A stretch of DNA of 64,000 bases. Origin: Xestospongia muta (taxonomy: Eukaryota > Porifera > Demospongiae > Haplosclerida > Petrosiidae). Shown in pieces: positions 50,936-64,000 of the stretch. The position numbers and the translations under genes are program-made. The DNA is taken from NCBI GenBank assembly GCA_963693285.1, contig OY848918.1, positions 20,347,484 to 20,411,483 on the forward strand, read 5' to 3'. A model generated the notes under the pieces. It had not been told where the DNA came from. It saw nothing but the letters and a program-made list of their open reading frames with translations, and ran no database searches. Every line of letters starts with the position of its first letter. Position 1 is the stretch's first letter.

Positions 50936-53780
50936 TAACGGAGATAAAATTCAATTCTTTTAAATTATCTATCATTTATTTAAAGATAACTATAGAATAT
51001 GATAGATATATTATATAAATTTGTTACTGCTATTAAAACACCATTACTATCAACTTAATAATGTACATCATTATATGTAGTACTGATGTCTTGTGAGAAC
51101 TTTGAGTATCTAAGATCACATTTGAATGAACTAGTGTCACATTGATACATGTTTCCTTTTTAGTGAATGATACTGATAGTATACTGTAGAAGTATAAGCA
51201 TAATTATTATAATAAATTAATGAGATATCTCTTCATATATAGAGATCTATACAGTTATTGACATAATTAAAACTAGAAGTAATGATAAATATGTGATCGT
51301 TATGTAAAGATGACAATGTCAGAATAATTTTAAAAGAAAGAGAACATTTTCTCTTATAATATCCTCTACCAAAGAATCTAATGAAGAATGTAACATTATG
51401 ACACAATAATGAGTATTGGAATTACTTTTATTGTTCTCAAGTGGTAGACTTTACTAAGTAGATGTTGATCATATATGATCATATAGTGTACAGTACATAC
51501 ATAGTGTGAGTATATATCTATTACATATAGTAGTAGTTAGTAGACAGACAGTATATTCTATCTTACTATAATTAGGTTACAGTTGATTTAGTTAGTAGAG
51601 TTTCCTCATTCCAATGTAGTAGTTATTACTATCTAACTATGTCACCTACTTCCTGTATTGTCTATAGACACCTTGATATTAGGAATAGTGGTCAGTTGAA
51701 GGAACTACACTTATCCACACAACTACACTAAATACTGTGGTCTTGTTAACTTTAAAGGTAAACTATTGGTGGTAACAACATTAATTAAAACATCATTAAC
51801 TGGAAAGAATGCATGTAATTCTGATGAATGACCACTCTGCAAGTCAAAAAGACTTTGTGTTAATTTACTCAATGTTGTATTGTCTACTCATACATCACTA
51901 TACAGCCGGTAGCATAGGTTTATTTTGAATGTGTTCATTCTTTATTTTTTTTATATTTTAATTATAACATTTACTAATGTAGAAAATCAAGGACATAAAA
52001 TTAAGAGTTCATACAAGACAGGTACGTTTGATTAGCAAAATGTAACATAGCTTGATTATGACAGCAAATTTCATCTATATTAGTAATTAACCTTAAATTC
52101 ACTCAAGATGCCCAATACAGTGTTTACACACTTCTATGACAGATTTTAGAGGATGAGTATGAATGTTCCAGCCCACACAATTAATGAAAAAACAAGATCG
52201 TACCCATCAAGTGTTTCCTCAGTGTTTCTTAATTTCATTGATACTCTGTGACTAGGACACTGGTATTTTCACTAACTTAACGATATATTTATATTTCTAC
52301 AAACTATAAAAATAACTTAAGAAAAGACATTGATGGTCCTCTTAATTAGGACTGTGTTATGAGGAAAACAGTACTGTTGTGTATAGTTCAACTATAATTG
52401 TCCACTAGTAATAAATATTATTATATGTAGTCAAGTACTATTATACAATATAATAGAATACTCTAGTGTTAACAACTGTACAGTATTCAGTAAGTGTTTT
52501 GTATTTTTAATTATAAATGCTGATTGCATTCCTTAGTAATAATCAAAAACTTACTCATTCCATATAAATATAAGGAAACATGTACTGATGTATAAATTGT
52601 TAAATAATATCTCAGACAATCACTTAATCTGTCAAATGAAAAAATTATATTTCTTTCAAATGTCTATCTGTCATTAAAATATAACTATGGAATAATAGAT
52701 ATATTATATAATTGTGTTACAGCTATAAAAAGAAAACATTACTATCAGTTTAATATACATGATTATGTGTAGTACTGATCTCTTGTTAGAACTTTGATTA
52801 TCTAAGAATGTACTAAAGAATTAGTGTCACATTGATACATGAGTCCTTTATAATAAATGATATTGATAGTATATTGTAGGTGTATGTGATAATATGTTAA
52901 TGAGATGAATTTTCGTTTTTTGAGATCTAGTTAATAGACTTATTGACATATAACTAGAAGTACTAATAGTAAGATAATGAGATGAATTTTCATTTATGGA
53001 GATGTAGTTAAATAGACTTATTGACATAGTCCTCCTAATTATGAGTGTTATGAAGAAACCAGTACTGTTGTGTATAGTTCTTCTTTAATTTTCCATTATA
53101 TACACTACCTGTATATTATAGTATATTAGTATATATAGTCATATACTGTTAGTATGATAGAATACTCTATTGTTAACTGTACAGTCTTGAGGGAGTGTTT
53201 AGTGTTTGTAATTATAAACACTAATTGCATTCCTTAGTAATAATCCAAAACTTGAATGTGTCACAGAATGTCTAATTCCAAATGTCAAGATATTGATCAG
53301 CAACTTCCTCATTTTCAGATGCATTAACAGCAATGCTCACAAGATACATTAATATCTTCACTAAGTATCTGGGTAATGTCTTTTCAAGCACTCTTTTATA
53401 GTTTATCTTTCACTCTTTTAATTTGTGTCAAATGACAAAAATTAATTCCTTTTAAATGACCCATCTGTAGAATGATAAATATATTATATAAATGTATTAC
53501 AGCTATTAAAACACCATTACTATCAGTTTAATATACATGATTATGTATAGTATTAATGTCTTGTTACAAGTTTGATTTCTCTAAGAGTATACATAAAGAA
53601 TTAGTGTCACATTGATACATGTGTCCTTTATAATGAATGATACTGATAGTATACTGTAAAAGTGTATGATAATAGAAAAATGAGATGATTTTCATTATGG
53701 AAATCTAGTTAAGTAGACATTGTTGACATATAACTAGAAGTAATAACAAATACATGATTGTTGTTTAAATATGATACTAA
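50936..53780. repeat. Three diverged copies of an intergenic segment upstream of gene C
   Basis: Blocks at about 50960-51330, 52630-53000 and 53410-53760 share runs such as GCTATTAAAACACCATTACT, TTAGTGTCACATTGATACATG and GATAGTATACTGTA. Intervening sequence (GTACTGTTGTGTATAGTTC at 52370 and 53070) is also repeated. No coding content was seen. Confidence 0.75.
51470..51700 (+). pseudogene. Fossil of the gene A/C 5' region
   Basis: Matches 6096-6320 of gene A (AGTGTACAGTACATACATAG, GTTGATTTAGTTAGTAGAGT, and the CTATAGACAC acceptor) but lacks the X-box exon and the ATGTCTCAG exon. It is a leftover of an earlier duplication. Confidence 0.75.
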
Positions 53781-53911
53781 GTAGTTGTTTATGATATTGA
53801 GTTCAACTATACTGAGGTAGCTACTGTGAACATTGATACAATGCTCTTTAATGTGAAATTAATACTAATCTCTTGATAATGCTATCCCCAGATCATTTTC
53901 ACTTTATGCAG

Positions 53912-54029
53912 TGTCTATTTGTCCGGCAGGAAATGCATACTTTGTTGTGTATTAAACTGATCCCCACCCCCTAAACCTTAACCTACCTTTATACAACAAA
54001 GTATACATTTCCTGCTGGACAAATAGACA
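53912..54029. mobile_element. Foldback MITE upstream of gene C
   Basis: 38-bp arms, TGTCTATTTGTCCGGCAGGA and its inverse, around a C-rich 40-bp centre. Confidence 0.8.
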
Positions 54030-54299
54030 ATACGTTCACTTTACGCAATACGTTCACTTTACGCAAAGTTGGCAACAATACAAGATTAACTAATCTCTAG
54101 TCTAGACCCTAACTTCTCATCTTTGGAACATAACTATGATTCTATAAGTTTCACAACATTTTTGACCAACACAAAATAGTTTATCTAAACACCTGTCTTT
54201 GTTCTCTATATTTCCACAACTCTACAAGTTGTAATTGTGTGTGTGATACTTCCGCCCACTTATATTAGCCCAGTAATTAAAATTGGTGGGCGTGTCAAA

Positions 54300-54313
54300 G
54301 TTGCCATAACAAC
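54300..54313 (+). promoter_or_regulatory. RFX-type X-box upstream of gene C
   Basis: GTTGCC-AT-AACAAC, with both half-sites perfect, 32 bases before the donor of the non-coding first exon (54345). It is the counterpart of 5980-5994 with one spacer base fewer. Confidence 0.55.
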
Positions 54314-54516
54314 CGCCAAACAACGCAGTCACACAAGAAGAACAGGTTAGTAGATTACACACTATACTATAATTTGGTTACAGTTGATTTAGATAGTAGA
54401 GTTTCGTCATTCCGATGTAGTATATAGTTATTACTATCTATATCACCTAATTCCTGTATTATCTATAGACACCTGACATAGGAACAGTGACCAACTAAGA
54501 ATCTAAACATTTCAAA

Positions 54517-57500
54517 ATGTCTCAGGAAGCACTAGTAAGTCTATAATCTTTCTATTACTATGTCATTATCCCTATATATCACTGTGATACTAACTAAACT
54601 CACATATCAGTGTTATTGTATAGACAGAATATCTTTCTAAAAGATGGTCTTTTAGTTATAAGGGCTGATCTGTATACTCACTATACTACACTACATGATA
54701 CATGTTGTCTTTATAATAGAATAATCAACTGTTCTGGGCAGCTTTAGATGGAAACATTGAAAAAGTCAAATCTACTATTGAACAAGGTGCTGATGTAAAC
54801 TATCATTATCCAGGCACTGTAAGTTACTAGCTCTCAATATTTAAGTATATATCTCAACAGTAAAGCCTATTTTTCATATACAGTGTGTTTTTATAAATAA
54901 GTCTAAGATCCAATGATTATCATATCACTACACACTGTATCATCATTATAGTATGATGTTGGTTGAGCTATAATACATGAGATGGTCTAGTCTCGTCCCC
55001 AGACCTACTCACAAGCTAAAATAGGTCTGATCACACTAATTGATTTTTGTGACCCCTACTTTAGCTTGCGAGTAGGTCTGGGGATGAGACTAGGGATGGT
55101 CTAAATTTAATATCACAAATCCCTGTGTGATTTTAATCAATAGTGTAAGAGTTTCTTTCATTTTCTGTGTCATCTCCTAATAATAAAAAGTGTTAATATT
55201 ACTGACATGATGTGTACATTTGTTGATCTAATAACAATGTTACTGAATTATTCTAACAGAGCCAGTCTATATCTATCATATAACACAAACTTATGAAGGA
55301 CAATATTATTATGAATTTACTTTTAAAATAGCATTTGCAAAATAGATTTTCTGGAATTATTACAAGATTTTATGCCATGGTCATATTTACTCACTCACTG
55401 TCCTCATAAGTTTACAATCTACCAGAATGCTAATAAAACTCTGATAAGTATAATTTTTTAAAGTATCAAACAGAAACCTTGATTCCAATTGTGTCAACAA
55501 GTTGTATACATACATACCTAACTATGGTCTATTTTTATAGAGAGTCCTTAGGTTTATTGTATTCCAGCATTTAAATTTGAGAAACAATTAGTACACACAA
55601 TTAATTATAACATTAGAGAGATTGTGGTAACATATAGGAAATGGTAAGTTTAGCAAAATGTTCTTCATTTGCCAAAATGTTTTCTCCAGCATTTTAATTA
55701 AAGACATGACAATAGGCAGAACAATTCATTGTTATTTAAATTTGCCAAAGTTTATTTTATATCTATATGATCTCCTTCCACAATTACCTATTACAGGTGT
55801 TACATTTAGTTGTGTATTGCCACATAAATAAATCTATTTGCTGGTTCACACTTTATATAATAACAATATTCATAACCTACTAATAATTTGATTAAGAATA
55901 TTATGACAATGAATAAGATTAAGTTTGTAATTTTAATAACAAGAGTGACCTTTTATATTCAGAGGTTAAACCAGTATGTTGTATAGTTTATGATTACAAG
56001 CAAAACATACTGTATACAGGGATTTATTAGCGACGATAAAAGTTGGCAGAATTGTAAAATTTTACAATTGGCTATATTAAATTTTACGAATTTAGCACAT
56101 GGCTTGTTACCACACCCACTTTAGCCATCCAGCCACAATGTTTCACACGTAAAAAAATAAAAATTGTGGGCGTGGCAACTACGTGAAAATTTTTGATGGT
56201 TATTTATTCGCCGATTTTTTAAATTTGCCAATTCACCAAATTTTATCGGTCGCCAATAAATCCAGGTATACGGTATAATCCTAACATATCCACAGACTAC
56301 TAAACTAAATGTTGGTACAGTAAATAATGTTAAAAGTCTCTTAGCAAGAGAGGTATTATAATTAATAAAAGACATTTTGGACTCTATTTTGTCTGGACAA
56401 GTAATAGGGAGACATGAGAACAGCTAAAATTTCGTAAAGCATTAGACTAGTATAGTGATCTTGTGCCTTTGCTTAAAGAGTATGAGTCTGGAGACAAAAC
56501 CATATTAGACATGTATAGAAGGAATGTGTTTATGGATAGAGCATACTTAGAACTAAACATCTGTTAAGAGAGTTAAAAAATAAAAATGCTGTTGTGATAT
56601 GCACTGATCAGTGATAATGATCTTTCAAATAGAAGCACAGATGACATTTCTGTGGTCTGCAACATTCTGCAGACCACAATAGAGTGTACAAGTTTAACAT
56701 GTGCTAGTCCCCAGACCTTTTGTCTCTAAGTGAAGGGACAGACTGTTATTAGACAGCTAAATGACTATGAATGTTTTGATATTTTAACTAGAGATCTTAT
56801 CAGTAGACACAGCTTAGAGTTTTTAATATAATATGATAATAGTTTCATTCACTTTCAAATTTAGTGACAGGATCTGGAGCACAAATTAATTGGTTTTTCA
56901 CTCATCAGAATAAATTGCTATACACATGTCACACCTATATATTAACTGGGAATTAACCAAAATCAGTTTATTTTTGAAGAATTTGCCAAATTATTTTTTT
57001 TGAAAATGGTTTCTTGTACATACAGCATTTTATTTTTAAGATATTTAGTTTAACCTTTCTTATACACAGTATATTGTGTGTATTATGTTTACTAGCAAAA
57101 CATATATTATTAACATATCCACAGAGTAACTATATAATTGTAAATAATGTTCATAATATGTTTTAATAAGTAATGTAGTGTTTATAAGGACTCCATAATT
57201 TAAAATAATTTCAAGTTATTAAAGTAGTCCAATAATGACTATTAATACTTTCATAGTATTATAATGTTAATTTAAGTTGTACTAATGTAATTATAGGTTC
57301 ACTGACTTCTTTGTAATATCATCTATTAGAAATAACTAATATTTTATTAATATACTAATACTACTGTTACTATTGTGATATTGTATGTACTTTTTAAAAT
57401 TTTATATTATTATTTAATAAATAATTAATAGGTAGATCTTGTAACTGTCATTTGTTAATAACAAACATTATCATCTACTATTATATAGACTTATCAGAGA

Positions 57501-60500
57501 CCACTGATTGCTGCATCTTATTTCGGACACGAGGATGTTGTGTCTCTTCTTCTTCAAAAAAAAGCAGATCCAAATTGTGCTGATAATGTAAGTGTTCATA
57601 TATAGTAACAATACTGTTGTAATGTATATATGTATACATTGTACATGTAGGTATACACATGTGAGTTTATTAATGTAATTGTCATGTTGTACTTTTTTGT
57701 GTTGTTAGCAATATTCTTAAAATTGTGAAAATTAAACCTCAATTTATTAGCATTTCAATGTTATAATATAGGAGATGTTAAAAACAGAGAATTTACTTCC
57801 CCCAGATAATTATGTATAAAGGTCATCTGGTTTCAGTAACGGATATAGATCCACATCAAGTACTGGGCTGATCATTTCTTTATAGCTATTACACAGGGGT
57901 AGTTTTCCATCTTGCTACAATAGAATAGTTACAATAAGGGCTTTCCACTCACTGTAATTAACAGGCTTAATTTTGACCTATGACAGCAACTTGTCTAGCT
58001 CAGCTTTAAGGATAGTTTAAGAGCGAAGACACAGGCTGAGGTCTTTAAAATTGGGTTTGGAATTTCTCTTCAAGTCCAGTTTAGCAACATGTTGAGTCAT
58101 TGTGCAAAACTTGTCTGTGAAGACTTCTTTATTTTTCTCTATATAATGCCCAATCATTAAGTTGTCTGTCCATAGTAACTCTACCAGTTGACACATATTG
58201 TTTTTGGACCATTTGAAACCTTGCTTGTCACCCCTGGTTATATTAAACCCTATCCTATTATGTTTCTCATGGGTTTCCTCTCTCAGGTGTACATGAAGAC
58301 CTAGTATCACTACATATGCTTGAAAAGATGGCTATGTGATAATGTGCATGCAACCACGTGTACACATGAATGGGTGTGGCACATTTCATCTAATTAACTT
58401 TCGTGTGTAAATAATTTGTGGTTTGTTTCTCAACCATGAAAACCATGATAATTCCCCCCCCCCTCCCTGAAAAAACCCCACTATATGGTACAGCATGTGT
58501 AGTTTTGTCAAATAACATAACAAATGTCATATTAAGTACATGTAAGTCTATCAGTATCAGTACAGTGGAATATTGTACTCCCTGAATAATGGAAACCTCA
58601 TTTACAATGACAAATTGTGTGGTCGGAATGAATTCCCATTTAATACACATTACTTGTTGACTCAGAAAATATGGAAACATTTTGTATTATATAATAAATA
58701 CTTTTTACGAGCGATTGTAACAAAGAGTCATCACTTCTAATGTCCAGTTAATGAATACATTGATAATGGATTAGTGAAATGACAAACATATAGCTTAATA
58801 GAGTTTTGTAAACCTGTAATGACAGCCCTCACATACAGGCTTAGTAAAATATATTGATATTATATTGTAAATAATTATGTTAACAGCTTCTTGTCATGAT
58901 TCTAATACTATATATAAACAGAAGCTTAGAATGTTATATAACAGTTACTCTAGTAACACAAACTATCTCTACAATTATACAAGGAAATAATATAACAAAG
59001 TTTTTATATGTTAAGTTATAGTTTCTAATACATGGCAGTGTATGATGTACCAGTGGTTTGTAATGTATGTTGTACTGTCTTCATTGTTGTTATCAGATAA
59101 AGATAACTATGATAGTCACTAAGTCATATGTCCAGCCAGTGTCATTGTTTGATGGCTGGTACATGTTGTAAATAGAGTCTCTTTACTTCCCTAATCAAGA
59201 GTATATTTATATGATATAATATCCTTAATAATTATTGATACTATATATCAACAAATACATACTGTGAATAATAAATGAACATACTTAAAACTGATTGACA
59301 AAAGAAATTTTGCCAATAACAACCAACTGACAAAGTAGGGCATTATATAGAATGTGATCTCTATAATAAGATATATACCTTATATTACGTAACTATCATG
59401 AGTGTATCTCTTATTTGTTCATATTTTCTACACTTATCACATTAGTCCCAGCTTATATCCTGATTACCTCAAGAATATATTTATGGCTTGTAGAGTACAT
59501 CCTTTTGCTTGATAAGCACTATTTTACTGACATATAGTATACACTTACATGATCTATTTTACATATGAGAGGTGTCTAAAGCTATAAATGTTGTAAAATT
59601 TTGATTTATATAGAGTTCTAATTACAAAACATGATCTCAGTGTCTACATGACAATTAATGAACAATTACATGTTTTTGGAGTGAAATGTTAAAAATGTAG
59701 AAATGTAAAAACCATTAGTTAATTACATTCAATTTTAATTAACCATTATCATAACCTCATCACAATTGTTTTTAGAGTATTAACCTCTCTATACACATTA
59801 GTAATAACATAATGAATTATTTTATCTATCCTTTGTATTGTATCATTAGATATAGCTTTATATTATAAAGTGAATTTATCATAAATACCAAATATCCTTT
59901 ATGTAGTTCAAGAGAACTCCTCTTCACTGGGCTGCTTACTATGGCCATTCTGAGATAGTTCATATACTAATTAAAGCTGGTGCATCACTGGATCCCATTG
60001 ACAATGTGAGTATTTCCATTAATTAAATATGTTGTCATTACTATAACCCTAGTATTAAACTATAATTATAGTCAGTGTCATCACTATGTTTATTACATAA
60101 TATAAGTTAAATGGTTTGACATTCTAAGTGATAGTGAATATACTAAGATACTGTTTAGTAATTGTAGAATATGCTCTGATATTTACATTGACAGAAAAAT
60201 TTTACTCGTATAATAGATTCTTCTGTTTGTTAGTGACTTATAACAACATGACATATGAGTGAATGTTTACAAACTATTACTTGTATTATTCCTAACATTT
60301 ATATAACTGTTATGGTATCTCTGTTGTAATAATAACTGATTTCTACTGCCAGTGGTCAACATAATCAACTGTAGACATCACTTACAAAGTAGTTCATTCA
60401 GTATTGTCACAACCAGATATTTAGTGTGCTAATTTAATTTATTTTATGGTACACTCCTTTGTAGCATTATACTTTATACATTACTGTAAATAGTTTACAT

Positions 60501-63500
60501 TGAATGTTTTAACTACAATGAATGATGCACTTCCTTGAAGTCTAGTATTGTACAGTATATGTGTGAAAACTGTATACATTGTAATTTTTAAGATGTTTTT
60601 GAATCCCCTTTCTACTACTCAAGCTCTATCATAAGATATGTTTATTATAGATAATTTTAATAACAAATAACAGATATTATCAATGTTGAATTCATATACA
60701 GTGGTTATTACAATCATAACACATAATATACATCATCATATGTTGGACAATTGTAATTATATGACTGGAACAACATTAATGTTAGCATTATATCAATTTA
60801 GTATATTCCCTACATTATGTTTTATTACATAATTATAGTAATGATTATCTTATAATGCTATAATACAAAAGTCTTTCATGTTCCACTTACTATAATTTCT
60901 TTTATCACATAGAATGGACTTAGCCCCTTACATGATGCCTGCCGTAGAGGGAAAGTAGAATGTGTTGAAATATTACTGTTATGTGGAGCAGATGCCACCA
61001 TAAAGAATAATAATGGCCAAACACCTGCTGACATGGTAAAACCTGATGATGTCAATAAAGAGAAAATTCTACAACTAATTGACAAGTCACTACATGGTCA
61101 GTGTATAGTTCTATACTAATGTAGTTCATTGTTATTTTCTGTACATTAGAATGTACTTATAATAAATGTCAATACAATGATAATAATGTAACCTAGTAAC
61201 ATGATTTTATACTGCTAGTAATAACAGTGTCACTTTATACATGACTATACAATCTGTACAAACTGATAATCAAGGATTACAAGCAACCACTCAGTACTAT
61301 GATCAAACACTTATCTTGACTTCACTATTAACACATGTATGTATAAATTACATTGAAAGTAGTTGTATAAAAAGTACTGTATTAATAACAGATCAAACAA
61401 ATTATTAACCACTGATATTGTTTGGTAACTTATTGAAAGTTATTAAGACATTATTGTTTTGACTTCTAAAGATATGTCAGTTACAATAAACAGATTAATA
61501 TCATAACATGTCTTTGAAGATAATTAACATTCCATTCATCAAATTATAAACTACAGAGACTCATACAGTATAATGTTATGACATCATACATTCATACCAG
61601 TTGACAGAGCAATCCTTAATCATGAGTGTACCAGTATTACTGTACCAATATGAAGGCTACCATATAGTGTTATACAGTATCACAGTAATAGTTATATAAA
61701 GATTTTCCTTATTTACTTTATAGATTATACTGGTTTACTTCACAAGGCACTTAAAGAAGGCCGAATTCGATGCAAATACTCAAAGTTATCACTGTCTGGA
61801 GCTCCTGGGACAGGAAAATCATCTATCATGAAACTTTTATTAAATCTCCCACCACCTACCCTTAATCATAGCACCTCTGTAGCCACTGCTCCTGAAGTAA
61901 GAAGAATAGAGACTGCAAGTCTCATTGCAGGAAGTGAGTCAACTGATTCTTCCTTTACAAGTCAATTTTGGGAAGAAATTAATACTCCATATGTAAAACG
62001 TATGATTGCCAAAGCTATTAAAATTGGAGTCCCATCTTCTCCTGTTGATTCCACTACACAACATGAGGATAGCAACAGTTCATCTGATGATGATGGTTCA
62101 CAAGAAGAAACATCACCAGACCTCAATGAAGTCACCTTAGTTTCTCCTTCAAAGCCGACAGCTCCACCTGTAGCACAAACAGTAAATGAAATTGCTGAGA
62201 TCATGCCTACTGTAAAAGAATCTCCTGAGCTATTCAACTCTCATTGGATTTACTGTGTAGATTCAGGTGGACAAGCAGCCTTTTTGGATATTGCTCCCGC
62301 AATATTACGCTATAGTCCAGTTAATATTCTCACACAAAAGCTAAACGAGAAGCTTGAAGATAAGCCAAAGTTTTTTTTTAGCTTTAAGGGTCGACAGATT
62401 GGAGCCCCTGTAGAGCGAGAAATTACCAATTTACAACTACTTGAGTCATCTTTTCGTTCGCTAGCATCCATAGATCAGCCTGAATTGCGCAAAATTCACG
62501 TTAAGTTTTCACATCCCGAGCCTTCACTTCTTGTACTTGGTACGTTTTTTGATAAAATAACGGAATGCGTAGGCGAGTCTTTGGAAGAAAAGAATGTTCG
62601 TTTGTGGTCTACCTTAAGTCAATTCAGAGGAGTGCATGTGAATTATTGTGAAGCCAAAAAGGAGATAATATTTCCTGTCAACACAACAGCCAGAGGTGAG
62701 TCTGAAATGAAAATTGCAGAGAGAATTCGTACAATTGTGTCCCGATCTTACATTGAGGCAGAAATTCCAGCACGATGGTTTTTGTTTAAGCTTGAATTAG
62801 AGGATCTTCAGAAAATTACCAAATCAATGGTTGTCAATAAAAGGGAATGCTTTAGGATAGGCTTGACTCTTGAGATGGATCGGAAAGACATTGAAGCTTC
62901 GTTACTGTACTATCACGATTTAACCATTTTCTTGTACTTTCCAACTGTATTACCCAATGTGGTTTTTCTGCACCCACAGCCCCTTTTTAATAAGCTCTCA
63001 GAAGTAATTAGTATTTCTTTTGCTGATGCCGTTACCCACTTAGAGGAAATAAATATAGTTCTACCCGCACATGCTCATATTCAGCTCAAGGCTGAAGGTA
63101 TTTTCACACGTGAGCTTCTAAATTGTCTTTCTGATGGTTTCTCACCTGATTTTACTGCAGATGACTTTTTAAAGTTAATGGAAGATATATTTATTATAGC
63201 TCCATTGCCTGAGAAAGGAAAGTTTTTCGTACCAAGCGTTTTGCCGACAACTTCTTCTTTAGATATTATTAGAGCTCCGTTTATTAAAAGTATTGATTGT
63301 TTTGTTTTGACATGGGATGAAATGCCAATTCCTCAAGGTCTTTTTCCTGCTTTGATTGTAGGTCTACTTAAACGATCTGTCTTGCCAAAATTTAAGCTAT
63401 ATCGACCATCAGAATGTGAGATGCAGTATCGTAATGCGATTCGTTTAACATGTGCTGGCTATGGAGGAGCAGTTTTACTTATTGATGCTATCTACTGGAT

Positions 63501-64000
63501 GGAGGTCTATTATTCTGGCCCTCCTGTAAAGTGCTCCACTATCAAAGATGTCATCTTTGAAGCAATAGAAGATGTAGTCAAGAAATTTCAATATAAGAAG
63601 ATCCTTTCAAGGCCTCAGGAATGTTTCCTTTGCTCTATTTGTTCACCTCCGGCAGACCATCTGTGTCATCCAGATGAAGACAAGAAAATACTTACTTGCT
63701 GTAAAGATGGCATGTCAACAAAAGATATTAATCGAGCACGACAGCTTCCCTGGATTGATGAAAATGCAGCTGCTGTTGCTGCAGATAAGAGTGAACTTGG
63801 TAAGAGCATTTACTTGGGAGTGTCTAATAATAGTAATTAATATTCATTGTTTAATTAAGAGGCCTGCAAGGAAGTCACTCATTCTGATGTATCCTTAATT
63901 TCTAAAACAATAATTTTTTTTCCGACATTAACATTGCACTATAATTTAATACTTTAATATAATCTTTATTATTTATTTCTTTACAGTTTTGAAACCTGAA
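54517..64000 (+). CDS. Gene C: ankyrin–Roc/COR-like GTPase–Death protein, recent copy of gene A (3' partial)
   Basis: Exons 54517-54534, 54720-54818, 57489-57587, 59907-60005, 60913-61096, 61724-63799 and 63987 to the window edge join in phase (863 codons in the window). The product starts MSQEAL, has three 33-residue ankyrin exons plus the repeat in the 184-bp exon, and then a P-loop GAPGTGKS (61798-61821), the long acidic insert, DSGGQ, GTFFDK, the COR-like region and the Cys-rich segment (CFLCSICSPPADHLC). The last visible bases open the Death exon (VLKPE). It differs from gene A by scattered substitutions, a longer end of the large exon (ENAAAVAADKSEL) and the absence of two ankyrin exons. 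No frame break. The counterparts of A exons 9251-9349 and of one 9733/11938-type exon are missing; sequence shared with the gene B flank sits there instead. Confidence 0.88.
54985..55090. mobile_element. Foldback element in gene C intron
   Basis: Counterpart of 6803-6905 in gene A. Arms AGTCTCGTCCCCAGACCTAC and its inverse, better matched here than in A. Confidence 0.75.
56017..56266. mobile_element. 250-bp MITE present in gene C only
   Basis: Inverted ends GGATTTATTAGCGACGATAA and (inverse) GGATTTATTGGCGACCGATA, flanked by TATA on both sides. The inside has opposed CACACCC/GTGGGCGTG motifs and no coding capacity. Gene A shows uninterrupted intron at this position (about 7835), so insertion followed the A/C duplication. 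Confidence 0.8.
57780..58330. other. Segment unique to gene C intron, contains a minus-strand open frame
   Basis: Not shared with gene A. A 97-residue minus frame (58310-58017) with KWSKNNMCQLVELLWTDNLM has protein-like composition, loosely like a Myb/MADF helix. It is not recognised with any confidence and may be a transposon scrap. Confidence 0.3.

Noticed and set aside
61962..62237. Minus-strand frame opposite the acidic GTPase insert (also at 14793-15044)
   Set aside because: A shadow of the plus-strand coding exon, with no splice or start evidence.

Overview
This is an AT-rich eukaryotic window with spliced genes (GT..AG introns, many short symmetric exons), long runs of simple repeats, and many decayed DNA-transposon relics and gene fragments. 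The combination of ankyrin–Roc/COR-like GTPase–Death proteins, a NIDO domain, piggyBac relics and a U2 snRNA-like gene points to an early-branching animal. A demosponge is my best guess, from domain architecture and base composition; no sequence here proves it.

The core is a cluster of three plus-strand genes coding for ankyrin repeats, then a P-loop GTPase with a Roc-like signature, a COR-like region and a C-terminal Death domain. Gene A (6332-17450, 10 exons, about 1021 aa) reads through intact. Gene C (54517 to beyond the right edge) is a recent copy of gene A that also shares its introns and promoter, but has four ankyrin exons where A has six. Gene B (28076-32170) is an old, divergent paralog. 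Its 5' end cannot be found, and a TGA replaces a conserved Trp codon in its Death domain. Almost every ankyrin repeat is one 99-bp phase-0 exon, so repeats can be gained or lost without breaking the frame, and A versus C shows this happening. A and C both carry an RFX-type X-box just upstream of a conserved non-coding first exon. By domain logic these would be intracellular sensors or adaptors feeding Death-domain signalling (inference).

Layout. 0-1.2 kb: weak exon-like segments. 1.4-1.8 kb: a CT microsatellite. 2.5-4 kb: a minus-strand two-pass membrane protein gene that I do not recognise. 6-17.5 kb: gene A, with a 2.2-kb internal duplication and a foreign 1.1-kb insert between the duplicated ankyrin exons. 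18.6-21.5 kb: a dead piggyBac element between TTAA sites. 22.2-23.1 kb: an intron-containing fragment of XRN2 (minus). 24.0-24.75 kb: a broken NIDO-domain gene. 26.3-28 kb: a segment homologous to a gene C intron. 28-32.2 kb: gene B. 33-47.5 kb: a repeat-rich zone holding a zinc-finger pseudogene, a tyrosine-kinase fragment, a U2 snRNA-like gene, a roughly 3.3-kb tandem duplication (truncated U2, 28-bp minisatellite, foldback element, decayed beta-rich exon), and NT5C2-like exons. 48-50.3 kb: a reverse-transcriptase scrap and a second piggyBac relic. 50.9-54.3 kb: repeated intergenic segments and a fossil of the gene A/C 5' region. 54.3-64 kb: gene C.
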